Positions 1-7,689 of a stretch of 64,000 bases of DNA are shown piece by piece. The stretch is from Streptomyces sp. B3I8 (lineage in GTDB: Bacteria > Actinomycetota > Actinomycetes > Streptomycetales > Streptomycetaceae): positions 2,493,501-2,557,500 of the forward strand of contig NZ_JAUSYN010000002.1 of the NCBI RefSeq assembly GCF_030816915.1, written 5' to 3'. The notes beneath the pieces were generated by a model that saw only the letters and a program-made list of their open reading frames with translations, did not search any database and was not told the origin of the DNA. Every line of letters begins with the position of its first letter. The stretch's first letter is position 1. A program made the position numbers and the translations under genes.

Positions 1-977
1 CCGGGGAGGCCGAACAGCCGGGCCGCGTTGTCGTGGCACACGGCCCGCAGCCAGTCGGACCCGAGCCCCAGGCGCTCCAGGGCCCGGAGCTGGTGGAGGT
101 AGGGGTAGGGGATGTTGGGGAAGTCGGTGCCGAGCAGTATCCGGTCGCCGAGGGCCGCGAGGCGGGGCAGGGCCCGCTTCGGGAACGGCATGAAGTCCTC
201 GGTGAAGCCGGTGAACGCCATCGTGGTGTCGAGCCGCACCCGCGGGTACCGCTCGGCGAGGTCGAGGAACTCCTCGTACTCGGGCATCCCCATGTGCGCG
301 ACGACGAGGCGCAGCCGCGGATGCGCGGCGAGCACCCGGGCGACGGGTTCGGGTCCGGTGTGCCTGCCGGGCGCGGGCCCGGAGCCGCAGTGGACCACCA
401 CGGGCACCCCGGCCTCGGCCAGCAGCCCCCACACCGGCCGCAGCCGCGCGTCGGCCGGGTCGTACGCCCCCACCTGGACGTGGGCCTTGAACACCAGGGC
501 GCCGGCCTCGACGGCGTCGCGGACGTACCCCTCGACGCCGGGTTCGGGGTGGAAGGTGGCGGTGTGCAGGCAGTCGGGGGTGCGGCGGGCGAAGTCGGCC
601 GCCCAGCCGTTCAGCCACTCGGCCATGCCCGGCTTGTGGGGGTAGAGCATCGACGTGAAGGCCCGCACCCCGAACTCCCGCAGCCGGGCGGTGCGTTCGG
701 CCTCCTGCGCACGGTAGGTGATCGGCCACGGCCGGCCGCCGACCAGGGGCCCGTTGGCGTCGAAGTAGTCCCAGACCTTGCGCAGGACGCGCTCGGGCAT
801 GAAGTGGGTGTGGACGTCGATCAGCCCGGGCAGCCCGAGCCCGCTCCAGAACCGGCGCACCTCACCGGTCTCGTCACCGGTCTCGTCACCCGTCTCGTCA
901 CCGGTCTCCTCGTCTCTTCCACCGCCGACCTCGTCGCCCGTCCCGCCGCCGACCTCGTCGTCGCTCTCCTCGCTCAC
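1..977 (-). CDS. Amidohydrolase family metal-dependent hydrolase (3' end cut by window)
   Basis: TIM-barrel amidohydrolase of the PF04909 type, probably acting on an unknown carboxylated or ring substrate. Read on the minus strand the core begins LIDVHTHFMPERVL (HxH metal ligands), followed by VVHCGSGPAPG, VVAHMGMPEY and LGTDFPNIPYPY, which place the remaining His and Asp ligands in the order typical of the family. The C-terminus runs off base 1. The start is uncertain: GTG at 977 or GTG at 986 both fit. The first 45 or so residues are an acidic low-complexity tail with tandem TGDE units, not part of the fold. The gene lies downstream of and in the same direction as the phosphatase at 1122-2720, but a strong terminator (1083-1115) separates them. 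The family assignment is firm; the substrate cannot be read from the sequence. Confidence 0.8.
   Translation of the reverse strand, partial: MSEESDDEVGGGTGDEVGGGRDEETGDETGDETGDETGEVRRFWSGLGLPGLIDVHTHFMPERVLRKVWDYFDANGPLVGGRPWPITYRAQEAERTARLREFGVRAFTSMLYPHKPGMAEWLNGWAADFARRTPDCLHTATFHPEPGVEGYVRDAVEAGALVFKAHVQVGAYDPADARLRPVWGLLAEAGVPVVVHCGSGPAPGRHTGPEPVARVLAAHPRLRLVVAHMGMPEYEEFLDLAERYPRVRLDTTMAFTGFTEDFMPFPKRALPRLAALGDRILLGTDFPNIPYPYLHQLRALERLGLGSDWLRAVCHDNAARLFGLP
858..911 (-). repeat. 12-bp tandem repeat coding for TGDE units
   Basis: About four copies of a 12-bp unit (CTCGTCACCGGT on the plus strand, some degenerate) encode the repeated Thr-Gly-Asp-Glu at the N-terminus of the amidohydrolase. 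The unit is a multiple of three, so copy-number change keeps the frame. Confidence 0.8.
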
Positions 978-1082
978 GACCGCCACCGCACCTCGCTCGC
1001 ACCGGGACCTCGCTCGCACACGCACCTCGCGTGCCGGCCCCATTGTCCGCGCCGGACCGACGGCGCCGGCAGGGGGCGGCCG

Positions 1083-1115
1083 TGGACCGCCCGGGAGGGC
1101 ACCCCGGGCGGTCCA
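1083..1115 (-). terminator. Strong hairpin terminator after the phosphatase gene
   Basis: A perfect 13-bp stem (1083-1095 with 1103-1115, arm TGGACCGCCCGGG) and a 7-nt loop sits 7 bp beyond the stop codon of the phosphatase gene. There is no clear U-tract, as is usual in Streptomyces. Confidence 0.8.
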
Positions 1116-1121
1116 AGGTGG

Positions 1122-2720
1122 TCAGCGCGCCCGGCGGACCACCGTGAAGTGGTCGACCTGCTCGCCCGTCTCCGCGATGCCACGCACCGTCAGCGAGGCG
1201 TAGTGGCCGCGCGGGGCCGGGGTGACGTCGACGCGGAGGAAGGAGTAGTCGAGGTAACGGACGCGGGACCAGGCGACCGTCTCCGTCTTCTTGCCGTCCT
1301 TCTGGACGACGAAGGAGAGGACCTCGTCGTTGTCCTTGACGTTGTCCTCGTAGGACTCGTCCGCGCTGAAGGCGTACAGGCTCCTGCCCGCCGCGCCGGC
1401 CGTGACGTACACGACGCCGTCCGTCTCGGAGTACGCCGTCCCGCCGATCGGGAGTTTCTTGGTGACCTCGCCGCCCTTGAGGACGTCCGTGCGCTCGTAG
1501 ACGTGGTTGTGGCCGTTGATGACCAGGTCGACCGTGTACTTCTCGAACAGCGGCACCCATTCCTGGCGCACGCCGCCCTCGGAGGCGTGGGCGGTGGAGG
1601 TGCAGTACGCGCAGTGGTGGAAGAAGACGACGACGAAGTCGATGTCCCGGTCGGCGCGGTACTTCCTGAGCTGCCTCTCCAGCCACTGCGTCTGCGTGCC
1701 GCCGGACAGACCGAGGTTGGCCGGGATCTCGAAGGAGACGTCGTTGGCGTCCAGCGAGATGACGGCCGTGTTGCCGTGGACGAAGGAGTAGACGCCGGGG
1801 AGGTTCCGGGTGTCCGGGCCGTTGTCCGGCAGGGTCCAGCGGGCCTCCTCGCCGCCGTAGCCGTGGGGCGCGTACCAGGCCTCCATGTCATGGTTGCCGT
1901 ACGCGACCATCCACGGCACCTGCTTGGCGACGGACTCGGTCTGGTGCAGGAACTGGTCCCAGGTGCGCGAGTCGAATCCGGTGTCGTCGCTCCTGCCCTG
2001 GCCGGCCGGGTCGCCGTAGGCGATGTCGCCCGCGTGCAGGTGGAAGGCCGGGTTCTGGGCGAGGATCAGCGCGTCGTTGGCGAGGCCGTGGTAGCTGACG
2101 CCCTGGTCGCCGAAGGCGGTGAAGGTGAACGGCTCGGCCCTGGACGGGGCGGTGGTGAAGGTGCCGAGTGTGCCGAGGAGGTGTGCCTCGGCCGGGTCGA
2201 AGCCCCGGTGGCCGACGCCGTAGTAGTACGTCCGGCCCGGACGCAGGTGGGTCAGCTTCGCGTGCACGTAGTACTGGGTGTGGTCGCCGCCGGCGCCGAC
2301 ACCGGCCGGAGTGTGGAGGGAGCGGACCTCGGCGCCGATCCTCTGGGAGAGGTCCCAGGGGTGGGCGCCGATCCGGACGAACGGGTCCTTCACGGCGGTC
2401 GGCACCTGCCACGAGACGGTCATCTCGGTACGCGGGTCGGTGCCGTAGGCGAGGTGGCGGCCGAAGGGGGCGACGAGTGCGCCGTCGGCCGCGTCCTTCC
2501 CGGAGGAGAACGTCGTCGGGGCGGCGGTGCTCGCGGCGGGGGTGGCGGCCTGGGCCACCGCCCCGGGGACGAAGACACCGCCGGCGACGGCGCCGAGCGT
2601 CACGGCGCCGCCTCTCATCATCGTGCGCCGGGAGAATCTCGCCCGCAGGTATTCGTGCTGCTCCGCCATGCTCATGCGCGCGGCCAGCTTCTCCGGTACT
2701 CCCATACGAGGTGTGTCCAT
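1122..2720 (-). CDS. Tat-exported purple acid phosphatase / metallophosphoesterase
   Basis: A 532-aa secreted phosphomonoesterase of the purple acid phosphatase family. The N-terminus has a twin-arginine signal (SRRTMMRGG, residues 30-38) and a hydrophobic stretch ending near VAQAA. A fibronectin-like domain (about 85-195) precedes the catalytic domain with the ordered metal motifs GDQG, GDIAYGD, GNHDME, FFHH and GHNHVYER. All expected ligands of the dinuclear centre are present. The likely role is release of phosphate from organic esters outside the cell. The ATG at 2720 has no good ribosome binding site; inner ATGs (2705, 2675) are possible. A Fur-like dyad (2781-2804) and a small hairpin lie upstream in the space shared with the divergent gene at 2883. 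The gene ends in a strong hairpin. Confidence 0.9.
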   Translation of the reverse strand: MDTPRMGVPEKLAARMSMAEQHEYLRARFSRRTMMRGGAVTLGAVAGGVFVPGAVAQAATPAASTAAPTTFSSGKDAADGALVAPFGRHLAYGTDPRTEMTVSWQVPTAVKDPFVRIGAHPWDLSQRIGAEVRSLHTPAGVGAGGDHTQYYVHAKLTHLRPGRTYYYGVGHRGFDPAEAHLLGTLGTFTTAPSRAEPFTFTAFGDQGVSYHGLANDALILAQNPAFHLHAGDIAYGDPAGQGRSDDTGFDSRTWDQFLHQTESVAKQVPWMVAYGNHDMEAWYAPHGYGGEEARWTLPDNGPDTRNLPGVYSFVHGNTAVISLDANDVSFEIPANLGLSGGTQTQWLERQLRKYRADRDIDFVVVFFHHCAYCTSTAHASEGGVRQEWVPLFEKYTVDLVINGHNHVYERTDVLKGGEVTKKLPIGGTAYSETDGVVYVTAGAAGRSLYAFSADESYEDNVKDNDEVLSFVVQKDGKKTETVAWSRVRYLDYSFLRVDVTPAPRGHYASLTVRGIAETGEQVDHFTVVRRAR

Positions 2721-2780
2721 GTGGCCAGAAGTTGCCCCCTACAGGCAACGTGCGGCGGGACACGGGATGGACAGCCGTCG

Positions 2781-2804
2781 AACAGGCGCCCATGAGACTC
2801 TCAT
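2781..2804. promoter_or_regulatory. Possible Fur/Zur-type dyad in divergent promoter region
   Basis: A perfect dyad ATGAGA-C-TCTCAT at 2792-2804 is extended by TTATCA; read on the minus strand it gives TGATAATGAGAGTCTCAT, close to the general Fur-family pattern. It lies between the phosphatase and the small gene at 2883. Assignment to a metalloregulator is inference. Confidence 0.35.
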
Positions 2805-2882
2805 TATCAGATACCGCAGCACCCTGCCCGAAATCGGGCAAGATTCTTGCGGATCCGCCGGACTTACCCCAGGATCTACCGG

Positions 2883-3140
2883 GTGCACGACGAACTTGTT
2901 GACCATCTGACGCGCTCCACGCCCCTCAGCAGGGGCGAGGCGCTGCGCGTGGTCCAGGACGTGCTCGCCTACTTCGACGAGACGACCGAGACGTACGTCC
3001 GTCGCCGGCACCGCGAACTCCAGGCGCAGGGCCTGGTGAACGCGTCCATCTTCGAACACATAGAGGCGGACCTGAAGTACCGCGCGGTGTCGCCGCCGGA
3101 GCTGACGCTCCGCCAGTTGCGTCGCATCGTCTACGGCTGA
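2883..3140 (+). CDS. Small conserved actinobacterial protein of unknown function
   Basis: An 85-aa, mostly helical, charged protein without membrane segments or cysteines. The middle (YFDETTETYVRRRHRELQ) looks amphipathic and the C-terminus ends LRQLRRIVYG. I do not recognise the family; it resembles hypothetical proteins seen next to glmS in streptomycetes. GTG at 2883 is preferred because CCAGGA lies 8 bp upstream; a TTG 36 bp earlier is the alternative. It is 70 bp upstream of glmS on the same strand and may be cotranscribed with it. No function can be assigned. Confidence 0.65.
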   Translation: MHDELVDHLTRSTPLSRGEALRVVQDVLAYFDETTETYVRRRHRELQAQGLVNASIFEHIEADLKYRAVSPPELTLRQLRRIVYG

Positions 3141-3210
3141 GGACCCCGCCGCACCCTCCACGAACCAGCGGGCATCACACCACACACAGAACAAGGGGCA
3201 GAACTCACAT

Positions 3211-5028
3211 ATGTGCGGAATCGTCGGATACATCGGTAGGCGCGACGTGGCGCCGCTGCTCCTCGAAGGGCTGCAGCGGCTGGAGTACCGGGGCTACGAC
3301 TCCGCGGGCATCGTCGTCACCAGCCCCAAGGCGACCGGCCTGAAGATGGTCAAGGCCAAGGGCCGGGTGCGCGACCTGGAGGCCAAGGTCCCCGCGCGCT
3401 TCAAGGGCACCGTCGGCATCGCCCACACCCGCTGGGCCACCCACGGCGCCCCGTCCGACGCCAACGCGCACCCGCACCTGTCGGCCGACAACAAGGTCGC
3501 CGTCGTCCACAACGGCATCATCGACAACGCCGCCGACCTCCGGAAGAAGCTCGAGGCCGACGGCGTCGAGTTCCTCTCCGACACCGACACCGAGGTCCTC
3601 ACCCACCTCGTCGCCCGCTCCGAGGCGACGAAGCTGGAGGACAAGGTCCGCGAGGCGCTGCGCGTCGTCGAGGGCACGTACGGCATCGCCGTCATGCACG
3701 CCGACTTCCCCGACCGGATCGTGGTGGCCCGCAACGGGTCCCCCGTCGTGCTCGGCATCGGCGAGAAGGAGATGTTCGTCGCCTCCGACGTGGCGGCGCT
3801 CGTCACCCACACCCGGCAGATAGTCACGCTGGACGACGGCGAGATGGCCACCCTCAAGGCCGACGACTTCCGCACCTACACCACCGAGGGCACCCGCACC
3901 ACGGCGGAGCCGACCACGGTGGAGTGGGAGGCCGAGTCGTACGACATGGGCGGCCACGACACCTACATGCACAAGGAGATCCACGAGCAGGCCGAGGCGG
4001 TCGACCGCGTGCTGCGCGGCCGCATCGACGACCGGTTCTCCACCGTGCACCTGGGCGGCCTCAACCTCGGCGCCCGCGAGGCGCGCGCGGTGCGCCGGGT
4101 GAAGATCCTGGGCTGCGGCACCTCGTACCACGCCGGCATGATCGGCGCGCAGATGATCGAGGAGCTGGCCCGCATCCCCGCCGACGCCGAGCCGGCCTCC
4201 GAGTTCCGCTACCGCAACGCGGTCGTGGACCCCGACACGCTGTACGTCGCCGTCTCCCAGTCCGGCGAGACCTACGACGTGCTGGCGGCCGTGCAGGAAC
4301 TGAAGCGCAAGGGTGCGCGGGTGCTCGGCGTGGTGAACGTCGTGGGCTCGGCCATCGCGCGCGAGGCCGACGGCGGCATCTACGTGCACGCCGGGCCCGA
4401 GGTGTGCGTGGTCTCCACCAAGTGCTTCACCAACACCACCGTGGCCTTCGCCCTGCTCGCGCTGCACCTGGGGCGGACCCGGGATCTGTCGGTGCGGGAC
4501 GGGAAGCGGATCATCGAGGGGCTGCGGCGGCTGCCGGGGCAGATCAACGAGGTTCTGAAGCAGGAGGAGGAGATCAAGCGGCTTGCCGAGAGTTACGCCG
4601 AGGCCCGCTCGATGCTCTTCATCGGCCGTGTCCGGGGCTACCCGGTCGCCCGTGAGGCCTCGTTGAAGCTGAAGGAGGTCTCGTACATCCACGCCGAGGC
4701 GTACCCGGCCTCCGAGCTGAAGCACGGGCCGCTGGCGCTGATCGAGCCGGCGCTGCCGACGGTGGCGATCGTGCCGGACGACGATCTGCTGGAGAAGAAC
4801 CGGGCGGCGCTGGAGGAGATCAAGGCCCGCAGCGGCAAGATCCTCGCGGTGGCGCACCAGGACCAGCCCAAGGCCGACCAGACGATCGTCGTGCCGAAGA
4901 ACGAGGACGAGCTGGATCCGATCCTGATGGGGATTCCGCTGCAACTCCTCGCGTATCACACGGCGTTGGCGCTGGGCCGGGACATCGACAAGCCGCGGAA
5001 CCTGGCGAAGTCGGTGACGGTGGAGTAG
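3211..5028 (+). CDS. glmS: Glutamine--fructose-6-phosphate aminotransferase (isomerizing)
   Basis: This cytosolic 605-aa enzyme makes glucosamine-6-phosphate from fructose-6-phosphate and glutamine, the first step of UDP-GlcNAc and hence cell-wall synthesis. The N-terminal class II glutaminase starts MCGIVGYIG with the nucleophile Cys2 and contains the family strings YRGYDSAG and HTRWATHG. Two SIS sugar-isomerase domains follow (about residues 285-425 and 455-595), with LGCGTSYHAG and SQSGETYD, and the C-terminus has the conserved DKPRNLAKSVTVE. The full normal length is present. AAGGGG lies upstream of the ATG. No glmS ribozyme is expected or seen in front of the gene. Identification is close to certain; streptomycetes often carry two copies. 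Confidence 0.97.
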   Translation: MCGIVGYIGRRDVAPLLLEGLQRLEYRGYDSAGIVVTSPKATGLKMVKAKGRVRDLEAKVPARFKGTVGIAHTRWATHGAPSDANAHPHLSADNKVAVVHNGIIDNAADLRKKLEADGVEFLSDTDTEVLTHLVARSEATKLEDKVREALRVVEGTYGIAVMHADFPDRIVVARNGSPVVLGIGEKEMFVASDVAALVTHTRQIVTLDDGEMATLKADDFRTYTTEGTRTTAEPTTVEWEAESYDMGGHDTYMHKEIHEQAEAVDRVLRGRIDDRFSTVHLGGLNLGAREARAVRRVKILGCGTSYHAGMIGAQMIEELARIPADAEPASEFRYRNAVVDPDTLYVAVSQSGETYDVLAAVQELKRKGARVLGVVNVVGSAIAREADGGIYVHAGPEVCVVSTKCFTNTTVAFALLALHLGRTRDLSVRDGKRIIEGLRRLPGQINEVLKQEEEIKRLAESYAEARSMLFIGRVRGYPVAREASLKLKEVSYIHAEAYPASELKHGPLALIEPALPTVAIVPDDDLLEKNRAALEEIKARSGKILAVAHQDQPKADQTIVVPKNEDELDPILMGIPLQLLAYHTALALGRDIDKPRNLAKSVTVE

Positions 5029-5077
5029 GGCGGGCGTCACGGGGTGTGCGGCGGGGTGCGGCGAGAGTTCTTGTTCG

Positions 5078-5226
5078 CCCCCGCCGCCCCTTCCCTCCCC
5101 CGAGATCTCGGCCTCGCCCGAGCAGGGGGACCCCCTTCGTCCCCGGGGGCCGCGCCTCCGGACCTCCGAAACATGTGCCCACGCGGCGGAGCCACACATC
5201 GAGACGGCCCCGCGCCCCTGTCAGGG
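5078..5226. repeat. Dispersed GC-rich intergenic repeat, copy R1 (composite)
   Basis: The spacer between glmS and the convergent membrane gene carries the CCGCCGCCCCTTCCC end and the CACGCGGCGGAGCC / GCCCCGCGCCCCT end of a repeat family found five more times in the window. Its middle (5098-5140) is replaced by a second element with a CTCGG...CCGAG stem. Confidence 0.65.
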
Positions 5227-5793
5227 CTACGCCGTCACCCGACGGCCCCACGTGCGGCGGGGCACCGTCGTCGGCCAGTGGGCCAGCGCCGCCGTCGCCG
5301 CGTACCAGGCGACCGCCCCCGCCGCCACGGCGAACCAGCCGCCGACCTTGCCGAGGGCGTCGCCGCCCGCGAGGACGGATATCGCGAGCAGCACCAGCGA
5401 GACGAAGAACAGTCCGTAGGTGCCCTGGTCGAGCACGCCGCTGCCGGCGGCGCCGAGGGTCAGGGTCAGTGCCACGAGGGCGAACAGCAGCAGGAACAGT
5501 CCGGCCGCGTTGTCGGAGACCTGGTCCCCCGCCGAGACGGCCCAGGTGAACCACAGGGCACCGAGCGCCGCGAAGGCGGTGCCGTGGCCGGTGTCACGGT
5601 CACGGAAGGCCAGCAGACCGATGAGGAAGAGGGCGACTCCGCCCACGTAGTGGGCGAGTGTCACGGCGTTGGCCGCCGTGACGCCGTCGATCACGTCGGT
5701 GTGTCCGAGGCCGAAGGCCAACAGGGTGATACCCAGGGCGAGTCGGCCGGCGACGGTGGTCGTACTGCTTCCCGCGGAGACGTCATTGTCCAC
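5227..5793 (-). CDS. Six-helix membrane protein, GPR1/FUN34/YaaH-like
   Basis: A 188-aa integral membrane protein with six hydrophobic segments between residues 14 and 175 separated by short loops, with a charged RDRDTGHG cytoplasmic turn. Length, helix number and the opening ALGITLLAFGLGHTDVI resemble the acetate-transporter-like GPR1/FUN34/YaaH family, but the canonical NPAP motif is missing, so the assignment is tentative. The start is GTG at 5793, supported by AAGGGAG 6 bp upstream. It is convergent with glmS and in the same direction as the universal stress protein gene upstream. An inverted repeat GTGAAGTT (5818-5825) / AACTTCAC (5880-5887) lies in its promoter region. Confidence 0.7.
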   Translation of the reverse strand: MDNDVSAGSSTTTVAGRLALGITLLAFGLGHTDVIDGVTAANAVTLAHYVGGVALFLIGLLAFRDRDTGHGTAFAALGALWFTWAVSAGDQVSDNAAGLFLLLFALVALTLTLGAAGSGVLDQGTYGLFFVSLVLLAISVLAGGDALGKVGGWFAVAAGAVAWYAATAALAHWPTTVPRRTWGRRVTA

Positions 5794-5923
5794 GACGGGC
5801 TCCCTTCATGCGCGCTTGTGAAGTTGCACGTGACCGGTATATGCCCTTCACATGCGTACGAACACCTCTACGTGAGGGTAACTTCACCGCGCGTCAGGAG
5901 CGCTCGCGGAGGATCCGTCCGGT

Positions 5924-6451
5924 TCAGGGGATGACGACCACCGGGCGCCGGGCGCGCTTGGCCAGGCGGCCCGCGACCGAGCCGAACAGCCGGCCCACGA
6001 AGCCGTGCGTGGAGCCGACGACGATCGCGTCCGCCGCGTACTCCTGCCCGACCTCCTCGAGTTCGTGGCAGATGTCGCCCCCGCGCTCGACCAGGATCCA
6101 GGGCACCTCGGCGAGATAGTCCGCGCAGGCCAGTTCCAGGCCCAGCACCTCGGTGCGGTGGTCGGGGACGTCGACGAAGACCGGGGGCTCGCAGCCCGCC
6201 CACACCGTGGTGGGCAGCCGGTTGGCGACATGCACGATGATCAGGCCCGAGCGGCTGCGCCGGGCCATGCCGATCGCGTAGGAGAGGGCGCGCTCGCTGG
6301 AGGTGGAACCGTCGAAGCCGACGACCACACCGTGCTGGAACGCGGGGTCGCAGGACGTGCGGTTCTCGTCCGACGCCAGCGGGTCGGCCGAGGCGGGCTC
6401 GGCGACCGACCGCTTGCGGTCCGCGGGTTCGAAGAATTCGTGACCGGCCAT
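5924..6451 (-). CDS. Universal stress protein (UspA family)
   Basis: A single-domain cytoplasmic universal stress protein of 175 aa. The first 50 residues are a variable charged tail; the Usp fold begins at GVVVGFDGSTSSERAL and ends with VVGSTHGFVGRLFGSVAGRL...RRPVVVIP. The G-2x-G-9x-G(S/T) nucleotide-binding signature at the C-terminus is recognisable as GSTHGFVGRLFGSVAGRLA, so ATP binding is likely. ATG at 6451 is chosen because upstream codons read into the promoter; its ribosome binding site is weak. UspA proteins act in stress and starvation; no partner is evident here. Confidence 0.85.
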   Translation of the reverse strand: MAGHEFFEPADRKRSVAEPASADPLASDENRTSCDPAFQHGVVVGFDGSTSSERALSYAIGMARRSRSGLIIVHVANRLPTTVWAGCEPPVFVDVPDHRTEVLGLELACADYLAEVPWILVERGGDICHELEEVGQEYAADAIVVGSTHGFVGRLFGSVAGRLAKRARRPVVVIP

Positions 6452-6828
6452 GAGTGTCTCGGCGTTGTGATCCTCGTCGGTGACTGCGGCGTGCGGGAAG
6501 ACGACGGTGCGCGGCGGAGCTGTCCGGGAAACACCTTCCCCGGCCCATACCCCAAAGGGTACGGCGGCACGCCTTCCCGGCCCAGGGAACGGGCCCGGCC
6601 CCCGCACTGGCCGCGCGGGGTTCCCCGGAGCATGCACGAGCCACCGCCCCCGACGCAACGGTTCCTGCCCCTTACAGGCGTCACCACGGCGGCTTCACGC
6701 GGACTTCACAGCACCTTCCCGGGCATCGGGCGCCTTTCGGACGCCTGCCGGGCGCCTTTCGGACGTCCTTGCCGCACACGCAACCCGATCATCGCAGTGA
6801 CCGGCGGCGCCACCCCGCGTTGAACCCC
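6452..6828. other. Divergent intergenic region with 22-bp-period direct repeat
   Basis: No gene is supported in these 377 bp between the universal stress gene and the small membrane gene. A 17-bp direct repeat CGGGCGCCTTTCGGACG occurs at 6727-6743 and 6749-6765. The rest is GC-rich without clear motifs. Confidence 0.6.
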
Positions 6829-7302
6829 GTGAGCCATCGCCCCAGGGAGCCTTTGTTGCCCGCACCCCGTCCGCCCCACGGCCGCCGCCCGCGCGCCCGC
6901 ACCCGCACCGGTCCCCCTGCCCCCGCCCCCGCCCAGGACACCGTCGGCGATCTCGTCCGCTGGGCCGCGTTCAGTTGCGTCCTCGTGCCCGTCGTCCTCG
7001 TCTGGTACGGCACCTCGCTGGCCGGTGCCACCGGCGCCGCACTGGGACTGGCGGCCGTCACCGCCGTCTGCCGCGCCCTGCTGCGCCGCTCCGAACGGCA
7101 CGCCGCGCGAGCGGCACTGGAGGCGCACCGGCCCCGTCCCGCCCACGCGTCCGACGAGCCCCGCGGACGTCAGGAGTCCCGGACCGGTCCAGGGGGACGC
7201 CAGGCCGCCCACGCGCGCACCCGGCAGCCGGCTCACGCCGGAGTGTCCCAGGGGGCGCACAGGGGCGGTCGCCGGCCCCGCCGAAATACGCCGGTCGACT
7301 GA
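6829..7302 (+). CDS. Small membrane protein with charged Arg/Pro-rich tails
   Basis: A 157-aa protein: a Pro/Arg-rich N-terminal tail of about 40 residues, two adjoining hydrophobic segments (AAFSCVLVPVVLVWYGTSL and GATGAALGLAAVTAVCRALL), then a hydrophilic Arg/Gly/His-rich tail of about 75 residues. No known domain is recognised. GTG at 6829 is the preferred start, though no strong ribosome binding site precedes it. The stop codon lies inside a 16-bp dyad (7291-7306). It sits upstream of adpA on the same strand, separated by 387 bp, and is unlikely to share its transcript fully. The coding pattern is convincing, the function unknown. Confidence 0.6.
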   Translation: MSHRPREPLLPAPRPPHGRRPRARTRTGPPAPAPAQDTVGDLVRWAAFSCVLVPVVLVWYGTSLAGATGAALGLAAVTAVCRALLRRSERHAARAALEAHRPRPAHASDEPRGRQESRTGPGGRQAAHARTRQPAHAGVSQGAHRGGRRPRRNTPVD

Positions 7303-7306
7303 CCGG
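7291..7306. terminator. 16-bp dyad over the stop codon, possible terminator or operator
   Basis: CCGGTC-GACT-GACCGG forms a perfect 6-bp dyad that contains the TGA stop of the small membrane gene. It could be a weak terminator or a protein site at the far end of the adpA leader. Confidence 0.4.
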
Positions 7307-7689
7307 TTTCCGCGCACGCGCCCGCATGTTTTCGGCCAACTTCCCGGCCATGTGCGGACACCCCCCGGAGACCCCTCCACAGCCCGTTCGACCTGCACCG
7401 AAAGGGTCTGCCGGGACGCGCGCACCCTATGGGGACCGGCCACCGGGACAAGGCGCACTTCCCTGCACGGCCCACGAGTGCAACGCTTCGTGATCGAATG
7501 CTTTACGCCAAGTTGCCATGTCGACAATTCGCCGGATGGTGAACCGGTCACGCCGGCGCCACCCGAAGCAGTAGATTCGATCATGACTGTCTTACGGCGG
7601 GGGACTCGTGCTGGACCGAGGGGAAACGTGTTGGAGCGACAGACCCGAAGCATGGAGGGCGCCGCGACCACCGAGGGGGGCTTAGCAGT
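7303..7689 (+). promoter_or_regulatory. Long adpA upstream/leader region
   Basis: 387 bp without a supported gene. It should contain the adpA promoter and leader. Around 7500-7525 the sequence is less GC-rich and contains the half-repeats GCCAAGTTGCCA. GAGGGGGG 9 bp before the ATG is the ribosome binding site. Control of adpA by itself, by gamma-butyrolactone receptors and by RNase activity on its leader is known in other streptomycetes; I cannot place an exact consensus site here. Confidence 0.5.

Noticed and set aside
33..2795. 920-aa open frame on the plus strand
   Set aside because: Antisense shadow of the amidohydrolase and phosphatase genes; high GC keeps the opposite frame open and the product is low-complexity Arg/Gly/Val.
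3141..3210. glmS ribozyme/riboswitch
   Set aside because: Only 70 bp separate the genes and no ribozyme core is seen; the ribozyme is typical of Firmicutes.
3205..5199. 664-aa open frame antisense to glmS
   Set aside because: glmS on the plus strand is certain; the antisense frame is a GC artefact.
5818..5887. GTGAAGTT/AACTTCAC inverted repeat as an operator
   Set aside because: Arms are short and 54 bp apart; kept only as a note in the adjacent gene entry.
7496..7525. Consensus AdpA binding site in the adpA leader
   Set aside because: TGGC-containing sequences occur but none matches TGGCSNGWWY fully by eye.
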